DNA from: Emiliania huxleyi CCMP1516
Taxonomy: Eukaryota; Haptophyta; Isochrysidales; Noelaerhabdaceae
Direction: 5' to 3'
NCBI RefSeq assembly: GCF_000372725.1
Contig: NW_005201318.1
Location: forward strand, 102,342 to 166,341
DNA length: 64,000 nt
The position numbers were made by a program, and so were the translations under genes. This document shows positions 21,230 to 31,561 of this stretch, piece after piece (position 1 is the stretch's first letter; every line of letters starts with the position of its first letter). Under the pieces are notes generated by a model, which saw only the letters and a list, made by a program, of their open reading frames with translations, was not told the DNA's origin and ran no database searches.

Positions 21230-21996
21230 TCGGGGGGGGGGGGGGGGGGGGGTCGCCCTCTTCCCTTTTTACCCCCGGGAGCCCTGGGGCTTGGTGCCAA
21301 AACCTCCAAATTTCGGGGGAAGACTTTTTCCCCCTGATTGCGAAATCCAACGGGGGGGGCTCCGGAGCCCCCGGGGGGGGGGGGGGCCCCGGCGTCCCCT
21401 TTACAAGGGCCAAGGGGAACAAGGGCCCCAAAACTTCCAATGGCTTAATTAACCGCGGAAACGGGCCAAAAAATCCTCGGGCCAAACACCTTTTGTGCGC
21501 GGGGAAACTGTGGGGGGGGGGAATANNNNNNNNNNNNNNNNNNNNNNNNNNNNNNNNNNNNNNNNNNNNNNNNNNNNNNNNNNNNNNNNNNNNNNNNNNN
21601 NNNNNNNNNNNNNNNNNNNNNNNNNNNNNNNNNNNNNNNNNNNNNNNNNNNNNNNNNNNNNNNNNNNNNNNNNNNNNNNNNNNNNNNNNNNNNNNNNNNN
21701 NNNNNNNNNNNNNNNNNNNNNNNNNNNNNNNNNNNNNNNNNNNNNNNNNNNNNNNNNNNNNNNNNNNNNNNNNNNNNNNNNNNNNNNNNNNNNNNNNNNN
21801 NNNNNNNNNNNNNNNNNNNNNNNNNNNNNNNNNNNNNNNNNNNNNNNNNNNNNNNNNNNNNNNNNNNNNNNNNNNNNNNNNNNNNNNNNNNNNNNNNNNN
21901 NNNNNNNNNNNNNNNNNNNNNNNNNNNNNNNNNNNNNNNNNNNNNNNNNNNNNNNNNNNNNNNNNNNNNNNNNNNNNNNNNNNNNNNNNNNNNNNN
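21230..21996. other. Assembly gap with low-quality flank
   Basis: N run 21526-21996. The preceding 300 bp carry G homopolymers and doubled bases unlike the rest of the window, typical of read ends. Do not trust frames here. Confidence 0.9.
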
Positions 21997-22316
21997 GGGG
22001 CGAGGAGTGAGGGAAGTGAAAGGAGGCGGCGCAGCAGGCGGCGCGCTCGCATGCGCAGCCCGCGGCTCCATGCCTCCCATCGCCTGTCCTCCACGGTCCC
22101 CCGTCCCCCACCCCACCCACCACCACCACCACAAGCCCCGGGTGTGCCGCCCTCTGCCAGAGCGCTGCCAGAGAGGCCGCAAGCCAACTCTGAAAGCGCA
22201 CCAAGCAAGCGGGACCGCGTGACCGAGGCCCCCCGGTGCCGCGCGACCTCGGTCACGCGGCCTCAGGACACCTCCCTGCACGCTCCCACTGCCCCCCCTC
22301 CCCCCCGCCGCGACGC
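21997..22316. other. Spacer after gap 1
   Basis: No coding exon recognised. It includes the 3' flank of the minus-strand helicase gene and a short CCAC repeat near 22107. Confidence 0.35.
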
Positions 22317-24395
22317 TCAGTCGCGGCTGCGCGAGCGGCGGCGACGGTCGCGCGAGCGCGAACGGCGGCGATAGTCGTCGTAGTCGGGCGAACGCCTGCG
22401 TCCGCGGTCGTCGTCACGGTCGCGGCCGCGGTCGCCGCGGTCCGAGCCAAAGCGGGCGCTGATGGCGGCGGCGGCGTTCTGCGCCGCGCCATATGCAGCG
22501 CCGCCGCCGCCGCCGTAGCCGCCGCCGCCGCCGTAGCCGCCGCCGCCGTAGCCGCCGCCACCGCCGCCGTAGCCGCCGCCGCCGTAGCCGCCGCCGCCCC
22601 CAAAGCCGCCCCCAAAGCCGCCGCCGCCGCCGCCCTGCCCGCCGTGCGAGTACTTGCAGCGCGCGCCGCGCTGGCAGTTGCCGCGCTTGAAGTCGCCGCA
22701 CTCGTCGGGCTTGTTGACAGCTTGCGGGATCGTCGCCGCCATCTGCGCCGCCTGGGCGGTCATCATGCCGCCGCTCGGGTGCGGCTGCAGCGCGGAGCGG
22801 TCGTCATACGGGCGGTACGTCCCGCTGCGCAGGCCTGCCATCTGCGCGATTGGCCCCGGGATCGCCTGGTCCGCCTTGACCATGATCTCGCACAGCGCGC
22901 GCGCGTACTTGCCGTCCTTTTGCCCGTCCATGAAGGTGTGCGCCTCCCCCTTGGCGCCGGCGCGGCCGGTGCGGCCGATGCGGTGGACATAGTCCTCAAT
23001 ATTGCCCGGGAAGTCGTAGTTGATGACGGCCTTGCACTCCTTGACGTCGATGCCGCGCGCGGCCACGTCGGTCGCGATCATCACTGGCCGGCGGCCGCTC
23101 TTGAAGTCGGCGAGGACAGCCTCGCGCTCGCGCTGGTCCTTGTCGCCGTGGATGACGCCGCTGCCGATCTGGCGGCCGAGCTGCATGCCCAGCTGGTCCG
23201 CCATCCGCTTGGTCGACGTGAAGACCAGCGTGCGCGTGCCCGCCTCGAGCGACTGGAAGATGCGCATGAGCATCTGCTGCTTCTCGCCCGGCCCGCGCGT
23301 CACGTGCACGTACTGCGTGATGTCCTTGTTTGCGTTGAGCGAGTTGATGTCGCCCACCTCGACCTGCACAGGCGACCGCATGAACTCGTAGGCCAGCGCG
23401 CGCACCTGCTTTGGCCACGTGGCCGTGTAGAAGAGCGTCTGCCGCTGCGGCGGCACTTGGCGCACAATCTTGCGGATCTGCGGCTCAAAGCCCATGTCGA
23501 GCATCCGGTCCGCCTCGTCAAACACAAGGTAGGCGACCTGGTGCAGCTGGATCTGGCCCGACTCGAGGAAGTCGTTGATCCGCCCCGGCGTGCCGATTAC
23601 CACGTGGCACCCCTGCCGCATCGCCATCAGCTGCTGCCCCTTGGGCGCGCCGCCGTAGCAGCAGACGGACCGGATCCCGAGCGGCAGCCCAAACTTTTGG
23701 CACTCGACCTCGATCTGCATGGCGAGCTCGCGCGTCGGCGCCAGCGTGAGCAGGGACGGTCCCTGCATCGGGTTGACGCGCTGCTGCTGGATGTACATGA
23801 AACCCGGCACGAGGAAGCCGAGCGTCTTGCCCGAGCCGGTCTTGGCGACGCCAATCAAGTCGCGCTTGGCCATCGCCGCGGGCCACGACTGGGACTGGAT
23901 GACGGAGGGCTTGGTGAAGCCGGCCTTGGCGATGGCGTCCATGATCGGCCGCGGCAGCTGCGCCTCCTCGAAGGAGAGGAACGGCGGCGGCGAGCCGCCG
24001 TACACCTTGAGGTCGTTCTCCTTCCAGAACTGCGCCACCTCGGTCGACGCCGGCTGGTCGACGCCTTGGTCCTGCACGTCCTTGTAGTTTGTGTTGGCGG
24101 GGCGCGAGAACTGGAGCCCGATGGCGTCGCGGTCGTAGCCGCCGCCGCCGCCGCCGTACCCGCCGCCGCCGTACCCGCCGCCGCCGCCGCCGTACCCGCC
24201 GCCGCCGCCACCGCCGCCATACCCTCCTCCGCCACCTCCTCCTCCGCCGCCGCTGCCGTTTTGGTATTGGGTGTACGAGCCCGAGTTCTGCGCCTTGGCG
24301 GGGTCAAAGTCGGCGGGCTTCTCGTACTGCGACGCGCCCGTCTCAGAGTGCCAATAGTAGGTGTGCCCTGCGCCGTCGAGCGCGGTGTTCCACAT
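22317..24395 (-). CDS. WW-domain DEAD-box RNA helicase with CCCH zinc finger
   Basis: Single-exon, 692-aa ATP-dependent RNA helicase of the p68/DDX5-like group, close in layout to plant WW-containing DEAD-box proteins. The protein starts at the ATG 24395 directly in a degenerate WW domain (MWNTALDGAGHTYYW...ASQYEKP). A Gly/Tyr-rich spacer follows, then the helicase core: Q motif (GFTKPSVIQSQSWP), AKTGSGKT, PTRELAMQ, TPGR, VFDEADRMLDMGF, TATWP in place of SAT, ATDVAARGIDV and HRIGRTGRAG. C-terminally there are a CCCH finger (C-x6-C-x5-C-x3-H in ECGDFKRGNCQRGARCKYSH), a second Gly-rich block and an Arg/Ser tail. It acts in splicing or ribosome biogenesis in the nucleus (family knowledge). A longer frame reaching 24587 has no ATG. 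The long antisense frame is a shadow of the Gly-rich codons. Confidence 0.93.
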   Translation of the reverse strand: MWNTALDGAGHTYYWHSETGASQYEKPADFDPAKAQNSGSYTQYQNGSGGGGGGGGGGYGGGGGGGGYGGGGGGYGGGGYGGGGGGYDRDAIGLQFSRPANTNYKDVQDQGVDQPASTEVAQFWKENDLKVYGGSPPPFLSFEEAQLPRPIMDAIAKAGFTKPSVIQSQSWPAAMAKRDLIGVAKTGSGKTLGFLVPGFMYIQQQRVNPMQGPSLLTLAPTRELAMQIEVECQKFGLPLGIRSVCCYGGAPKGQQLMAMRQGCHVVIGTPGRINDFLESGQIQLHQVAYLVFDEADRMLDMGFEPQIRKIVRQVPPQRQTLFYTATWPKQVRALAYEFMRSPVQVEVGDINSLNANKDITQYVHVTRGPGEKQQMLMRIFQSLEAGTRTLVFTSTKRMADQLGMQLGRQIGSGVIHGDKDQREREAVLADFKSGRRPVMIATDVAARGIDVKECKAVINYDFPGNIEDYVHRIGRTGRAGAKGEAHTFMDGQKDGKYARALCEIMVKADQAIPGPIAQMAGLRSGTYRPYDDRSALQPHPSGGMMTAQAAQMAATIPQAVNKPDECGDFKRGNCQRGARCKYSHGGQGGGGGGFGGGFGGGGGYGGGGYGGGGGGYGGGGYGGGGGYGGGGGAAYGAAQNAAAAISARFGSDRGDRGRDRDDDRGRRRSPDYDDYRRRSRSRDRRRRSRSRD

Positions 24396-24945
24396 GTTCA
24401 GTGGCGTCTGCGCGCGCCGGGGAGGAAAGCTTGAGTGGCGCGGCGGGGGCGCGCGCGCGGGGGGCGGCTGCGGGGGTGGGGGTGGGGTGGGGGGCGGAGC
24501 GCCGTTCGACCCACGGAGAGAGCACAGGCGGGGGGGTGCTGGCAGAGCGCGTGCCTGGCTCTGGATTCTGCGCGGCGAAAGAAACACGACCTCGCGCGAT
24601 CAAGCACGCGCAACCTCCCTGCTTGTGTCTGTGTGTCGCTCGTGCGTGTCGTCATCATCTGTCCAGCGTCCACCCATACCGCGTTGGTGTCCAGTCCGAG
24701 CCTGACTGTTCTTCGCCTTCCTACATACATACATCCCTGCTGGCGTTATCTGCCGTTCCTCCACCCCTCCTTATCCGTTTTCTTTTCCTGTAAAATTCTT
24801 TGCTAACGCGTCCCCAGGGATATTAGCCGCGGAGATCGATAGACTGGATGTAGAGATCGATGCATGCCAAGCTGGCTGCCAAGCATGCATGCCAGCTGGC
24901 TGCCCCCATCGCCATCCATGAGCGACTCCTTCTTTCTGCGCGTCC
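24377..24945. repeat. Segmental duplication, copy A (helicase start and promoter)
   Basis: Nearly identical to 31562-32127. It covers the first codons (MWNTALDG), start codon and about 540 bp upstream of the helicase. Differences are few: a 13-bp tandem insertion (CGACTCCCTGCTT) and small deletions in the other copy. Confidence 0.85.
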
Positions 24946-25198
24946 TAGAAAGAGAACGTGATTTCTTGTTGGTTAATAAATCTCTCTCTCTCTCTCGCGT
25001 CCTTTGGTCTGCAACTAAAAGAAGAAAGAGTATGGGATCGCGTGCAATTTGACTGCATTCAATCCATGCTCCCGAGCAGCGAGCTGAGGTCAATCACATG
25101 CAATCACATGCAATCAACGCAATCCAGTGGGATTGCGCTCGCGCCCACTCTCAATTGCGTCTCTCCCCCTTTTTCTTTCCACCCCACGCGAAGAAGAA

Positions 25199-25233
<35 letters not shown>

Positions 25234-25702
25234 ACGTCTTCGGTCCCCGCGGGAAGCCCCGCGCATAGGACAACAACGTCTGTCCCACACACACACACAG
25301 ACGCGCACATACATCATGCTCGGGCACACCCCACAGTGTAGTGGTGTGAGTACACAAGTACTAGCAGAGTGCACACCCCTGCCTTGGCGGGTGAGGGTCG
25401 TAAGAATCAAAGCCTCTTGGTGCCAAACGTGCTCGAGCGCGCCGAAGAGAGACGATCTACGCTCGAGGGAGTTAGCCAAGCCTGGATTTCTTCTCCTCGG
25501 CGGGCGAAAAGAGAAATCCATACTGATAAGGTTTCTTTTTTTCATCCCCTACCTTCACACTGCTGTGAACAGGTGCCGAACCCATACTGTGACCTCAGAA
25601 CATATGCATATGCGGGGTGTGTTCTCTCCAACTCAGCGCCAGCTTCCAGCGCCGCCGGCCCGCCTTCTCGCTTCTGTCACCGCCGGGGCGATTGTCTGAG
25701 AG
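24396..25702. other. Spacer upstream of helicase, downstream of RCC1 gene
   Basis: No coding exon seen. The first 550 bp belong to the duplicated promoter segment. Beyond lie an inverted motif around GATCGATGCATGCCAAGCTGG (24858-24900), CTCT tracts, AATCACATGC direct repeats (25090-25115), a CTG repeat and CA repeats near 25288. Confidence 0.45.
25201..25231. repeat. (GCT)n microsatellite
   Basis: Ten uninterrupted GCT units in non-coding DNA. Confidence 0.9.
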
Positions 25703-27117
25703 TCAAGAGGATGCGGGCCACGCCTCAACCTTCTTGGGCAGCAGCTGGCTCATCAGGTCCTCTCCGTGGCCTAGGCAGCCGGTCTCACCCTTGCCCCAGG
25801 CAAAGATAGCCCCATCGGCGGTGAGGGCGAGGCTGTGGATGCCTCCAGCCGACACAGCGATGACGCGCTGCCCCGCAAAGGCCTCGACCTTCTTCGGCAG
25901 CGGCTGGTGCTGCTGGTCGCCGTGGCCCAGCTTGCCTGAGCCTCCAAAGCCCCCGTCCAGACCGCGCCGTCGGAGGTGAGGGCGAGGGTGTGGTTGGCGG
26001 CAGAGACAGCGACGACGCGCCGCCCAGCAAAGGCCTCGATCTTCTTGGGCAGCAGCTGGTGCTGCTCGTCGCCGTGGCCCAGCCGGCCTTGGCCTCCATA
26101 GCCCCAGCTCCAGACAGCGCCGTCGGCGGTGATGGCGAGGCTGTGGTTGCCTCCAGCCGATACGACGACGACGCGCCGCCCAGCAAAGGCCTCGTTCTTC
26201 TTGGGCAGCAGCTGGTTCTGCCTGTCGCCGTGGCCCAGCTTGCCGTAGTCTCCATCGCCCCAGCTCCAAACCGAGCCATCGGCGGTAAGGGCGAGGCTGT
26301 GGAACCTTCCAGCCGACACAGCGACGACGCGCTGGCCAGCAAAGGCCTCGATCTTCTTTGGCTGCAGCTGGGTCTGCTGGTCGCCGTGGCCCAGCCGGCC
26401 AAAGGTTCCATAGCCCCAGCTCCAGACGGCGCCGCCGGCGGTGAGGGCCAGACTGTGTGCAAATCCAGCCGACACGGCGACGACGCGCCGCCCTGCGAAG
26501 GTCTCGACCTTCTTAGGCAGCAGCTGGTTCTGAGTGTCCCCGTGGCCCAGCTTGCCAGCATGTCCTTCGCCCCAGCTCCAGACACAGCCGTCAGCGGCGA
26601 GGGCGAGGCTATGCTGCGTTGCAGCCGACACGCTCACGCCCCGCTCGCCCAACGGAAGGCGGGTCGGCGTGATGAGCCGCATCACGCCCTCACCGTTCCC
26701 GAGCAGTCCCGGCGTCCAGCTCTCAGCCTTTCCGCACGACAAGAGCCGCCCCTCGCCGTCGATGAAGAGGCTGTGCCGAGCGCCTGCCGCTGCCCTCGCC
26801 GGCGGGTTGGCCTCGCACAGCAGCGCAGAATAGCACAGCCATCGTACGGCACAGCCCTCGCCATCTGGCAGCGCCGGCAGCTCGAAGCCGCGCTCTTGCG
26901 CCCACAAGCGGATGCCCTCCACCGCTAGTGAGGCGTGGAAGAGCAGCGAGACGGCCGCGACGCGAGCGATGTCGAGGGGGCTGTGGCAGTGTGAGAGAGT
27001 GCGCGCGAGGAGCTCCGTGGGGAGGTCGAGGAGGCGGGTGGGCGGCGGCGTGTTCGGCGAGGGGGCGGCGGTGGAGGAGGCGAGGCGACGCGAGCGGCGG
27101 CGCGGCGGGGTGGACAT
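25703..27117 (-). CDS. F-box / RCC1-repeat protein with a frameshift
   Basis: Starts at the ATG 27117 with a basic N-terminus, then an F-box-like segment (LLDLPTELLARTLSHC, residues about 29-44) and about seven RCC1 repeats of roughly 50 residues. Five of these are nearly identical (GHGD-x-QNQLLPKK, FAGRRVVAVSAG, HSLALTADG). RCC1 repeats form a beta-propeller; with an F-box this suggests an SCF ubiquitin-ligase adaptor (inference). Near 25946 one base is missing relative to the repeat pattern: the frame changes after SDGAVW and the final repeats continue in another frame (GGFGGSGKLGHGD to KKVEAWPASS, stop at 25703). With repeats this similar, a sequencing or assembly error is as likely as a true mutation. 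Confidence 0.75.
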
Positions 27118-27259
27118 CGCGAGAAAAAGAATTTTATTACGCGAGCCCCTCTCACAGCAGACTGGCTCGGACTGGCGAGAAAAAGAATTTTACGCCAATT
27201 CCTCGCACGACACAGGCCTGCGAGCGGGGCGGGGTGCGCACTGTCCCTCTGTGTTCGTG

Positions 27260-27305
27260 CGTCGCCCATCTCTCCTGGAGATGTCTGCTCTATTTATTTA
27301 TTAGG
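27260..27305 (-). promoter_or_regulatory. AATAAATA element, second minus-strand copy
   Basis: The plus strand CATCTCTCCTGGAGATG followed by TCTGCTCTATTTATTTATT matches 6063-6108 over about 40 bp with few changes. Here it lies about 150 bp upstream of the RCC1 gene and beyond the 3' side of the next minus-strand gene. Confidence 0.4.
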
Positions 27306-27542
27306 GCACGGGACTGGCGCGCACTGGCACTAACACAGAGCGCGCACTGGCACGAACACAGGTACACCACGATGTTAGTGCCAGAGCGCGCCAGCCGCGC
27401 GAGAGAAAGAATTGAAGGGTACACAACCAACCCCCCGGACGCAAGACGCACAAGCACAGACAGTCCACGAGAAGGGAGAGCAGCAACGACAGTCAGAAGT
27501 CAGCGCTGGGTACCAGGAAGGCTTCACACGACTGGATGTGCG

Positions 27543-27545
<3 letters not shown>

Positions 27546-27614
<69 letters not shown>
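27546..27614. repeat. (GA)n microsatellite
   Basis: About 69 bp of GA repeat. Confidence 0.95.
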
Positions 27615-27620
<6 letters not shown>

Positions 27621-27860
27621 TTTGCGGTTGATGACTGCACGCTGAGTGCTCCAAGCAGGGCTCTAGGCAAGTCACCGCGAGTTCTGTTTTCTTTTTTGCA
27701 CGACACTTGCCTTGTGAGCTTGTGTGTGTCGGTGTGTCGCTCGAGCGTGTCGTCGTCATCTGCCTCAAGCGGCGTGCCGGTGGAGGCACGTCCAGGTTTT
27801 GGAAGTAAACATCTATTACTTTTGTACAGGCCGCTTCACACTCGAAACAATAGTTGCAAA

Positions 27861-29772
27861 TCACGTGCCCGGACCCTCACAGTATATTACTCGGGTGCCG
27901 CCGCACACCTGCTCCTCGAACCGCCCCAGCAGCGGCGCCTCGACCTCCGGACTCAGCCGGCCTTGCACCTTCGGATCGAGCCGCGTGGCGAGGGCGAGGG
28001 CGGCGAGCGAGCGGCGGGCGGGGTCGGAGAGGCTGCTTGCCCCACCTGCTCTCTCGCCCAGAGGGTCGACGGCGACGCGGAGGCTGCGCCACGACGCCGC
28101 CGCCCACTCTAGCAACCGCTGCAACTCGCCACCGCCGCCATCACCGCCACCTCCATCACCGCCACCTCCATCACCGCCACCTCCATCACCGCCGCCGCCA
28201 TCACCGCCGCCGCCATCACCGCCGCCGCCGCCGCCGCTTTCGCGGCCAGATCCGCGCGCCGAACCGCCGCGCGCCTCCGACGCGGCGGCGACGCGGTGCA
28301 CGTAGCCGACGACGGCGCCGGCGATGTCGTCCAGAGCCAGGGACATCCCCGCCTAACCCGGACGTGTCCTGGACGTGTCGCGGACGGGTGGCTGCGCCTC
28401 GGCGTCAGCGGGCGGCATCCCCCGCCTCGCGCTGAGCGGGGGGGAGCGAGCGGCTACGCACGAAACGGAGGAGCGACTCGGTGGCCGGCAGTGTGTGCGA
28501 CACTTGCTTTCGCACTGAGACCTGTCCACACTCGGTGGCGGGCGGCGGCGCGTGCGGCACCAGCCGCGGCACGTCGCCCGAGAGGCCGAGGCGCAGCAGC
28601 GGCACCGCGCAGAGCGGCAGCAGCGAGGAGAGTGCCGCCTAGGGACGGCGGCTGTGCGCGATCAAGAGCAGAGGAGTGGAGGACGGCGGCGCAGCAGGAA
28701 GGGCGCCTCGAAAGAGTCGTCGCCGAGCAGGGCCACAAATGAGCGACCCGCCTGACGGGGACGTGTCCCGGACGTGTCCTGGACGTGTCCTGGACGTGTC
28801 TTGGGCGTGTCCTGGACGTGTCTTGGGCGTGTCCTGGACTGGCGGCGTCTCTTCTCGCCACAACGCGCCGACGCCTCGACCAGCTCCGGTTGCTCTTGCG
28901 GCGCAACCTCGGCTACAGCTCACGCTACAGCCCCTGCCCCCACGTCCCCACTACACCCTCCGCTCTCCCGTGCGGTGCCTCGAGCTCGTGCGACGCCGCG
29001 AGCGCCGCGCGAGCAGCCGCCAGGCAGCCTCCGCCTCCTCGCCGCCGAGGGCTTCCGAAGCCGCCGCCTCCTCCCCCGCTGCGCGGGCGTGCAGCAGCAG
29101 CAGCTCCGCCGCGGCTTCGGCCGAGGCGAAGGGCGCGCGGCCGTCTTCCCAGCGGGCGGCGGCCTGGCTGGCGATGGCGGCGGCGAGGGCGCGGCGGAAG
29201 GGCGGCGGCAGCCGCTTGGCGCACGCCTCCACGTAGCGCCGCTTGGCCTAGGAGGAAAAGGAATGTGTGGCCGTCGCAGCGCACTTGTGACGAAGGCGCC
29301 TCCGCGTGCCGCCTCTCGGCCTTGGGGGCGAGCGAGGTGGGCTGGCAATCTCGTGTGATCTCGTGTAATCTCGTGTGATCTCGTGTGATCTCGCCTTGGG
29401 CGCGAGCGATGTGGCGGCGATGCGCTGTAGCACAGAGCGCCCGCCAAGAGGGCGGGCGAGGACGAGGCGGAGGCCTACGCTCGAGTACTCTCGGGTACCC
29501 TCGGATGATCTCGGGTAATCTCGCGTGATCTCGAGGATGACGAGGCGGAGGCCTAGGATGCGGAATACACCTCGGTCGGGAACACGGCGTCCGTGTGTCC
29601 AAAGCATGTGGCGAATACAGCGAAGCGTGGCATGATTCGAAGGGTGGCAACATCGGAACATGTCGCAGTACAAGGTACGCAACTTCTCGCGCATCTAGGG
29701 GGGGAGGCAGGCGGAGGCGGTCGGCGCCGGGTCGCTGCTCCTCGAGGCGAGCAGGCTGACCAGAGACTCGAC
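27861..29772 (-). CDS. Unidentified helical, multi-exon gene with minisatellite introns
   Basis: Several minus-strand segments look like exons bounded by AG acceptors: 29772 (VESLVSLLASRSS), about 29695 (REKLRTLYCDMFRCCHPSNH), 29250 (AKRRYVEACAKRLPPPFRRA and on, Ala/Glu-rich helices), about 28753 (AGRSFVALLGDDSFEAPFLL), about 28641 (AALSSLLPLCAVPLLRLGLS) and 28346 (MSLALDDIAGAVVGYVHRVA, a DGGGG repeat, then LEWAAASWRSLRVAVDPLGE...), ending at 27861. The Leu/Ala-rich helices could be HEAT-like repeats, as in transport receptors, but I cannot name the family. The sequence between them is filled with short tandem repeats. The 5' end is unknown. Parts recur in degraded form at 30123-30480. Confidence 0.33.
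28140..28230. repeat. ATCACCGCC(A/G)CC(T/G)CC repeat
   Basis: Tandem 15-bp units within the putative exon, read on the minus strand as Asp-Gly-Gly-Gly-Gly repeats. Confidence 0.85.
28761..28840. repeat. 12-bp minisatellite GGACGTGTCCT
   Basis: Six to seven units of (T/G)GGACGTGTC(C/T)T in a putative intron; two or three units of the same motif lie at 28360-28385 in another putative intron. Confidence 0.85.
29348..29393. repeat. 10-bp tandem repeat TCTCGTGTGA
   Basis: Five units. Similar arrays occur at 29479-29533 (TCTCGGGTAA-type, degenerate) and 29861-29900, all in putative introns of the same gene. Confidence 0.85.
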
Positions 29773-29945
29773 CTAGTGCATAGACAGCCCGTCCGTCTTA
29801 GACACGTCCTAGCACGGACGACGGGGGCGCACGCACACTCGCGGAGCACACACGGGGCCGCAATCTCATGTGATCTCGTGTGATCTCGTGTGATCTCGCC
29901 TTGCAGATCACACACGGGGCATGGCACACGATCTCAGGAGAGGGG

Positions 29946-30118
29946 TGGTAAGCCACATACGCGCCTGGTGCATTGAACAGCCCACTACTTCTCTTCCACC
30001 GGTGGTGCGATGGGCTCTCCCCGTGTCAGCGCGCTGCCAGCCCACTATAGCACCAGGTGCAAAGGAAAGAGTGGGCTGGTGGCAAGCCACATACGCACCT
30101 GGTGCATTGAACAGTCCG
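29946..30118. repeat. Direct repeat AAGCCACATACGC(G/A)CCTGG
   Basis: A 32-bp unit (continuing TGCATTGAACAG(C/T)CC) at about 29950-29981 and 30083-30114, with an inverted partial copy (CAGCCCACTATAGCACCAGG) between. No gene. Confidence 0.75.
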
Positions 30119-30122
30119 CGAG

Positions 30123-30480
30123 TCAGTAGGAGGAGGGAACCGCGGGGCGAGCAGCGCGACCAGAGTGCTCGACCGGCAGAATGCGAAGCGAGCTCAGCAG
30201 CCGCCTGCTCCGGTGCGCGTCCAGCTTGCGCCGCGCCTGCAGCAACAGCGCGCGGGGTCGGAGAGGGTGCTTGCCCCACCTGCTCTCTCGCCCAGAGGGT
30301 CGACGGCAACGCACGGGCGGCATCCCGCGCCTCGCGCTGAGCGGGGGGGAGCGAGCGGCTGCGCACGCAGCGGAGGAGCGACTGTGGCATGCTCAAAGGG
30401 GTGGCAACATGATGCAATGCGCAACATCGCGACGCGCCTGCAGCAGGCCCCCTGCCGAGGCGCAAGCGATCCTTGAGGCT
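30123..30480 (-). pseudogene. Degenerate copy of exons of the 27.9-29.8 kb gene
   Basis: The minus strand carries segments similar to those at 27980-28100 (GTCGACCCTCTGGGCGAGAG, then GCAGGTGGGGCAAGCA), 28430-28500 (CGCTCGCTCCCCCCCGCTCA), 29640-29680 (TGTTGCCACCC...GCATGCCAC) and 29740-29772 (GTCGAG...CTCTGGTC...CTGCTCGCC). Their order is shuffled and the frames differ, so I read it as a non-functional duplicate. Confidence 0.4.
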
Positions 30481-30660
30481 GGGCGCACCACTCTGTCTAG
30501 ACCACTGTTCGGGTCAGGATCCTGAGCGCCCCTCTTAGGATCCTCACAGCCCCGATGCGTTTCTGAGCGCCCGCGCGCCACAAGGGCCGCGGCGGCGCGC
30601 TGGGGCTGGGGCACAAAGAGGAAAATGAGGCGGGGGGAGGGGGAGGGGGCGGGGAGGGGA
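30449..30660. repeat. Direct repeat of about 210 bp, copy A
   Basis: Nearly identical to 32530-32742 (CCCCCTGCCGAGGCGCAAGC through the G-rich end). No coding function evident. Confidence 0.85.
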
Positions 30661-31025
30661 ACCGAACTTTCCGGTATGCGCCGCGAAAGAATTTTACAAC
30701 CCACTCCCCGCCTGGCTCTCTCTGCTGGTGAGAAGCCGGAGGAAGGTCGCTAGACTGAGATGAGACCGCCAGTGGAGTTGGGATTCCACCGTGCACCGCG
30801 CTGCGAGCCTTGTCGTGTCCCTTGTCAGGAGCAGGAGAGCCCACCTGTGCCCCTGATCGTCCTTCCAAAATCCTGCTCATGCAGGTGTGGACCCTGTCCT
30901 CCTCCCCTATCCCTCGTTTGGGTTGTCTGTTTTCTTTCTTTCTTTCTTTTTCTCTCCGTGGGTAAACAGAGATCGCTTGAATGCCGGCATTCAAGCGCGA
31001 CAGTGCTAGCCGCTTGGCCTGACGC

Positions 31026-31430
31026 CTGTACCCATGTTTCCGGAAACCAAAAAGGAAACGACAGGGTCCCCAGCACTTTTCGTTTCCGGAAATTTCCAGG
31101 GAAACCAGAGGGTGTTTGGTGCTCCATTCTGGCAACTCTCGAGTTTCCCTGAGTCCGAGAGCTGGTCTGCGGCAAAATCTGAGGCGAAACCGAGGAAACC
31201 GGCAAAATACCGGGTATTTTCCAGGTATACCTGGGGTTTTCCAGGTATACCCGCAAAATACCCGGTATTTTGCCGAGAGTTGGCTGATTTTGGGCCCAAA
31301 CCAGCCTCAGAGCCCGTGAATTGATGATTTCCGCGGAGTTTCCTCGGGAAACTAGAGAGGAAACGAGAGGGTGCTGTAGAGAAACACGGAAAGGAAACGA
31401 GACGGGGTGAGCGAGGAAACATGGGTACAG
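31026..31430. mobile_element. Non-autonomous inverted-repeat element, family 1, copy 1
   Basis: 405 bp with perfect 16-bp terminal inverted repeats (CTGTACCCATGTTTCC at 31026-31041, reverse complement at 31415-31430). The interior is rich in GGAAAC and GGTATACC motifs and has no coding capacity. It shares long stretches with 32862-33602. Superfamily not determined; target-site duplication unclear. Confidence 0.65.
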
Positions 31431-31561
31431 CCTAACGTAGCCGCCTCCGCGATGCTGAGCGGTGCATGAAGGGCGGCGAGCCGCTGACGCTGCGCGAGGC
31501 GTCCTTCATCAGCTCGCTGATGGGACACGCCGTCCGGTTCACCATGCACATCGACGGCAGC

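Larger units (their letters stand above)
27118..27860. other. Spacer with repeats
   Basis: No coding exon seen. Two copies of GAGAAAAAGAATTTTA (27119 and 27178), a copy of the AATAAATA element (27260-27305, minus), a doubled GCGCACTGGCAC(T/G)AACAC (27320-27360), a (GA)n tract (27546-27614), and CTTGTGTGTGTCGGTGTGTC at about 27718, a motif also in the duplicated helicase promoter. Confidence 0.45.

Noticed and set aside
21172-22374. Long frames running through gap 1
   Set aside because: They consist mostly of unknown bases and low-quality flank.
22236-24434. 732-codon plus-strand frame opposite the helicase gene
   Set aside because: It is the antisense shadow of Gly- and Arg-rich codons; it reads Ala/Val/Arg-rich with no domain, while the minus strand carries every helicase motif.
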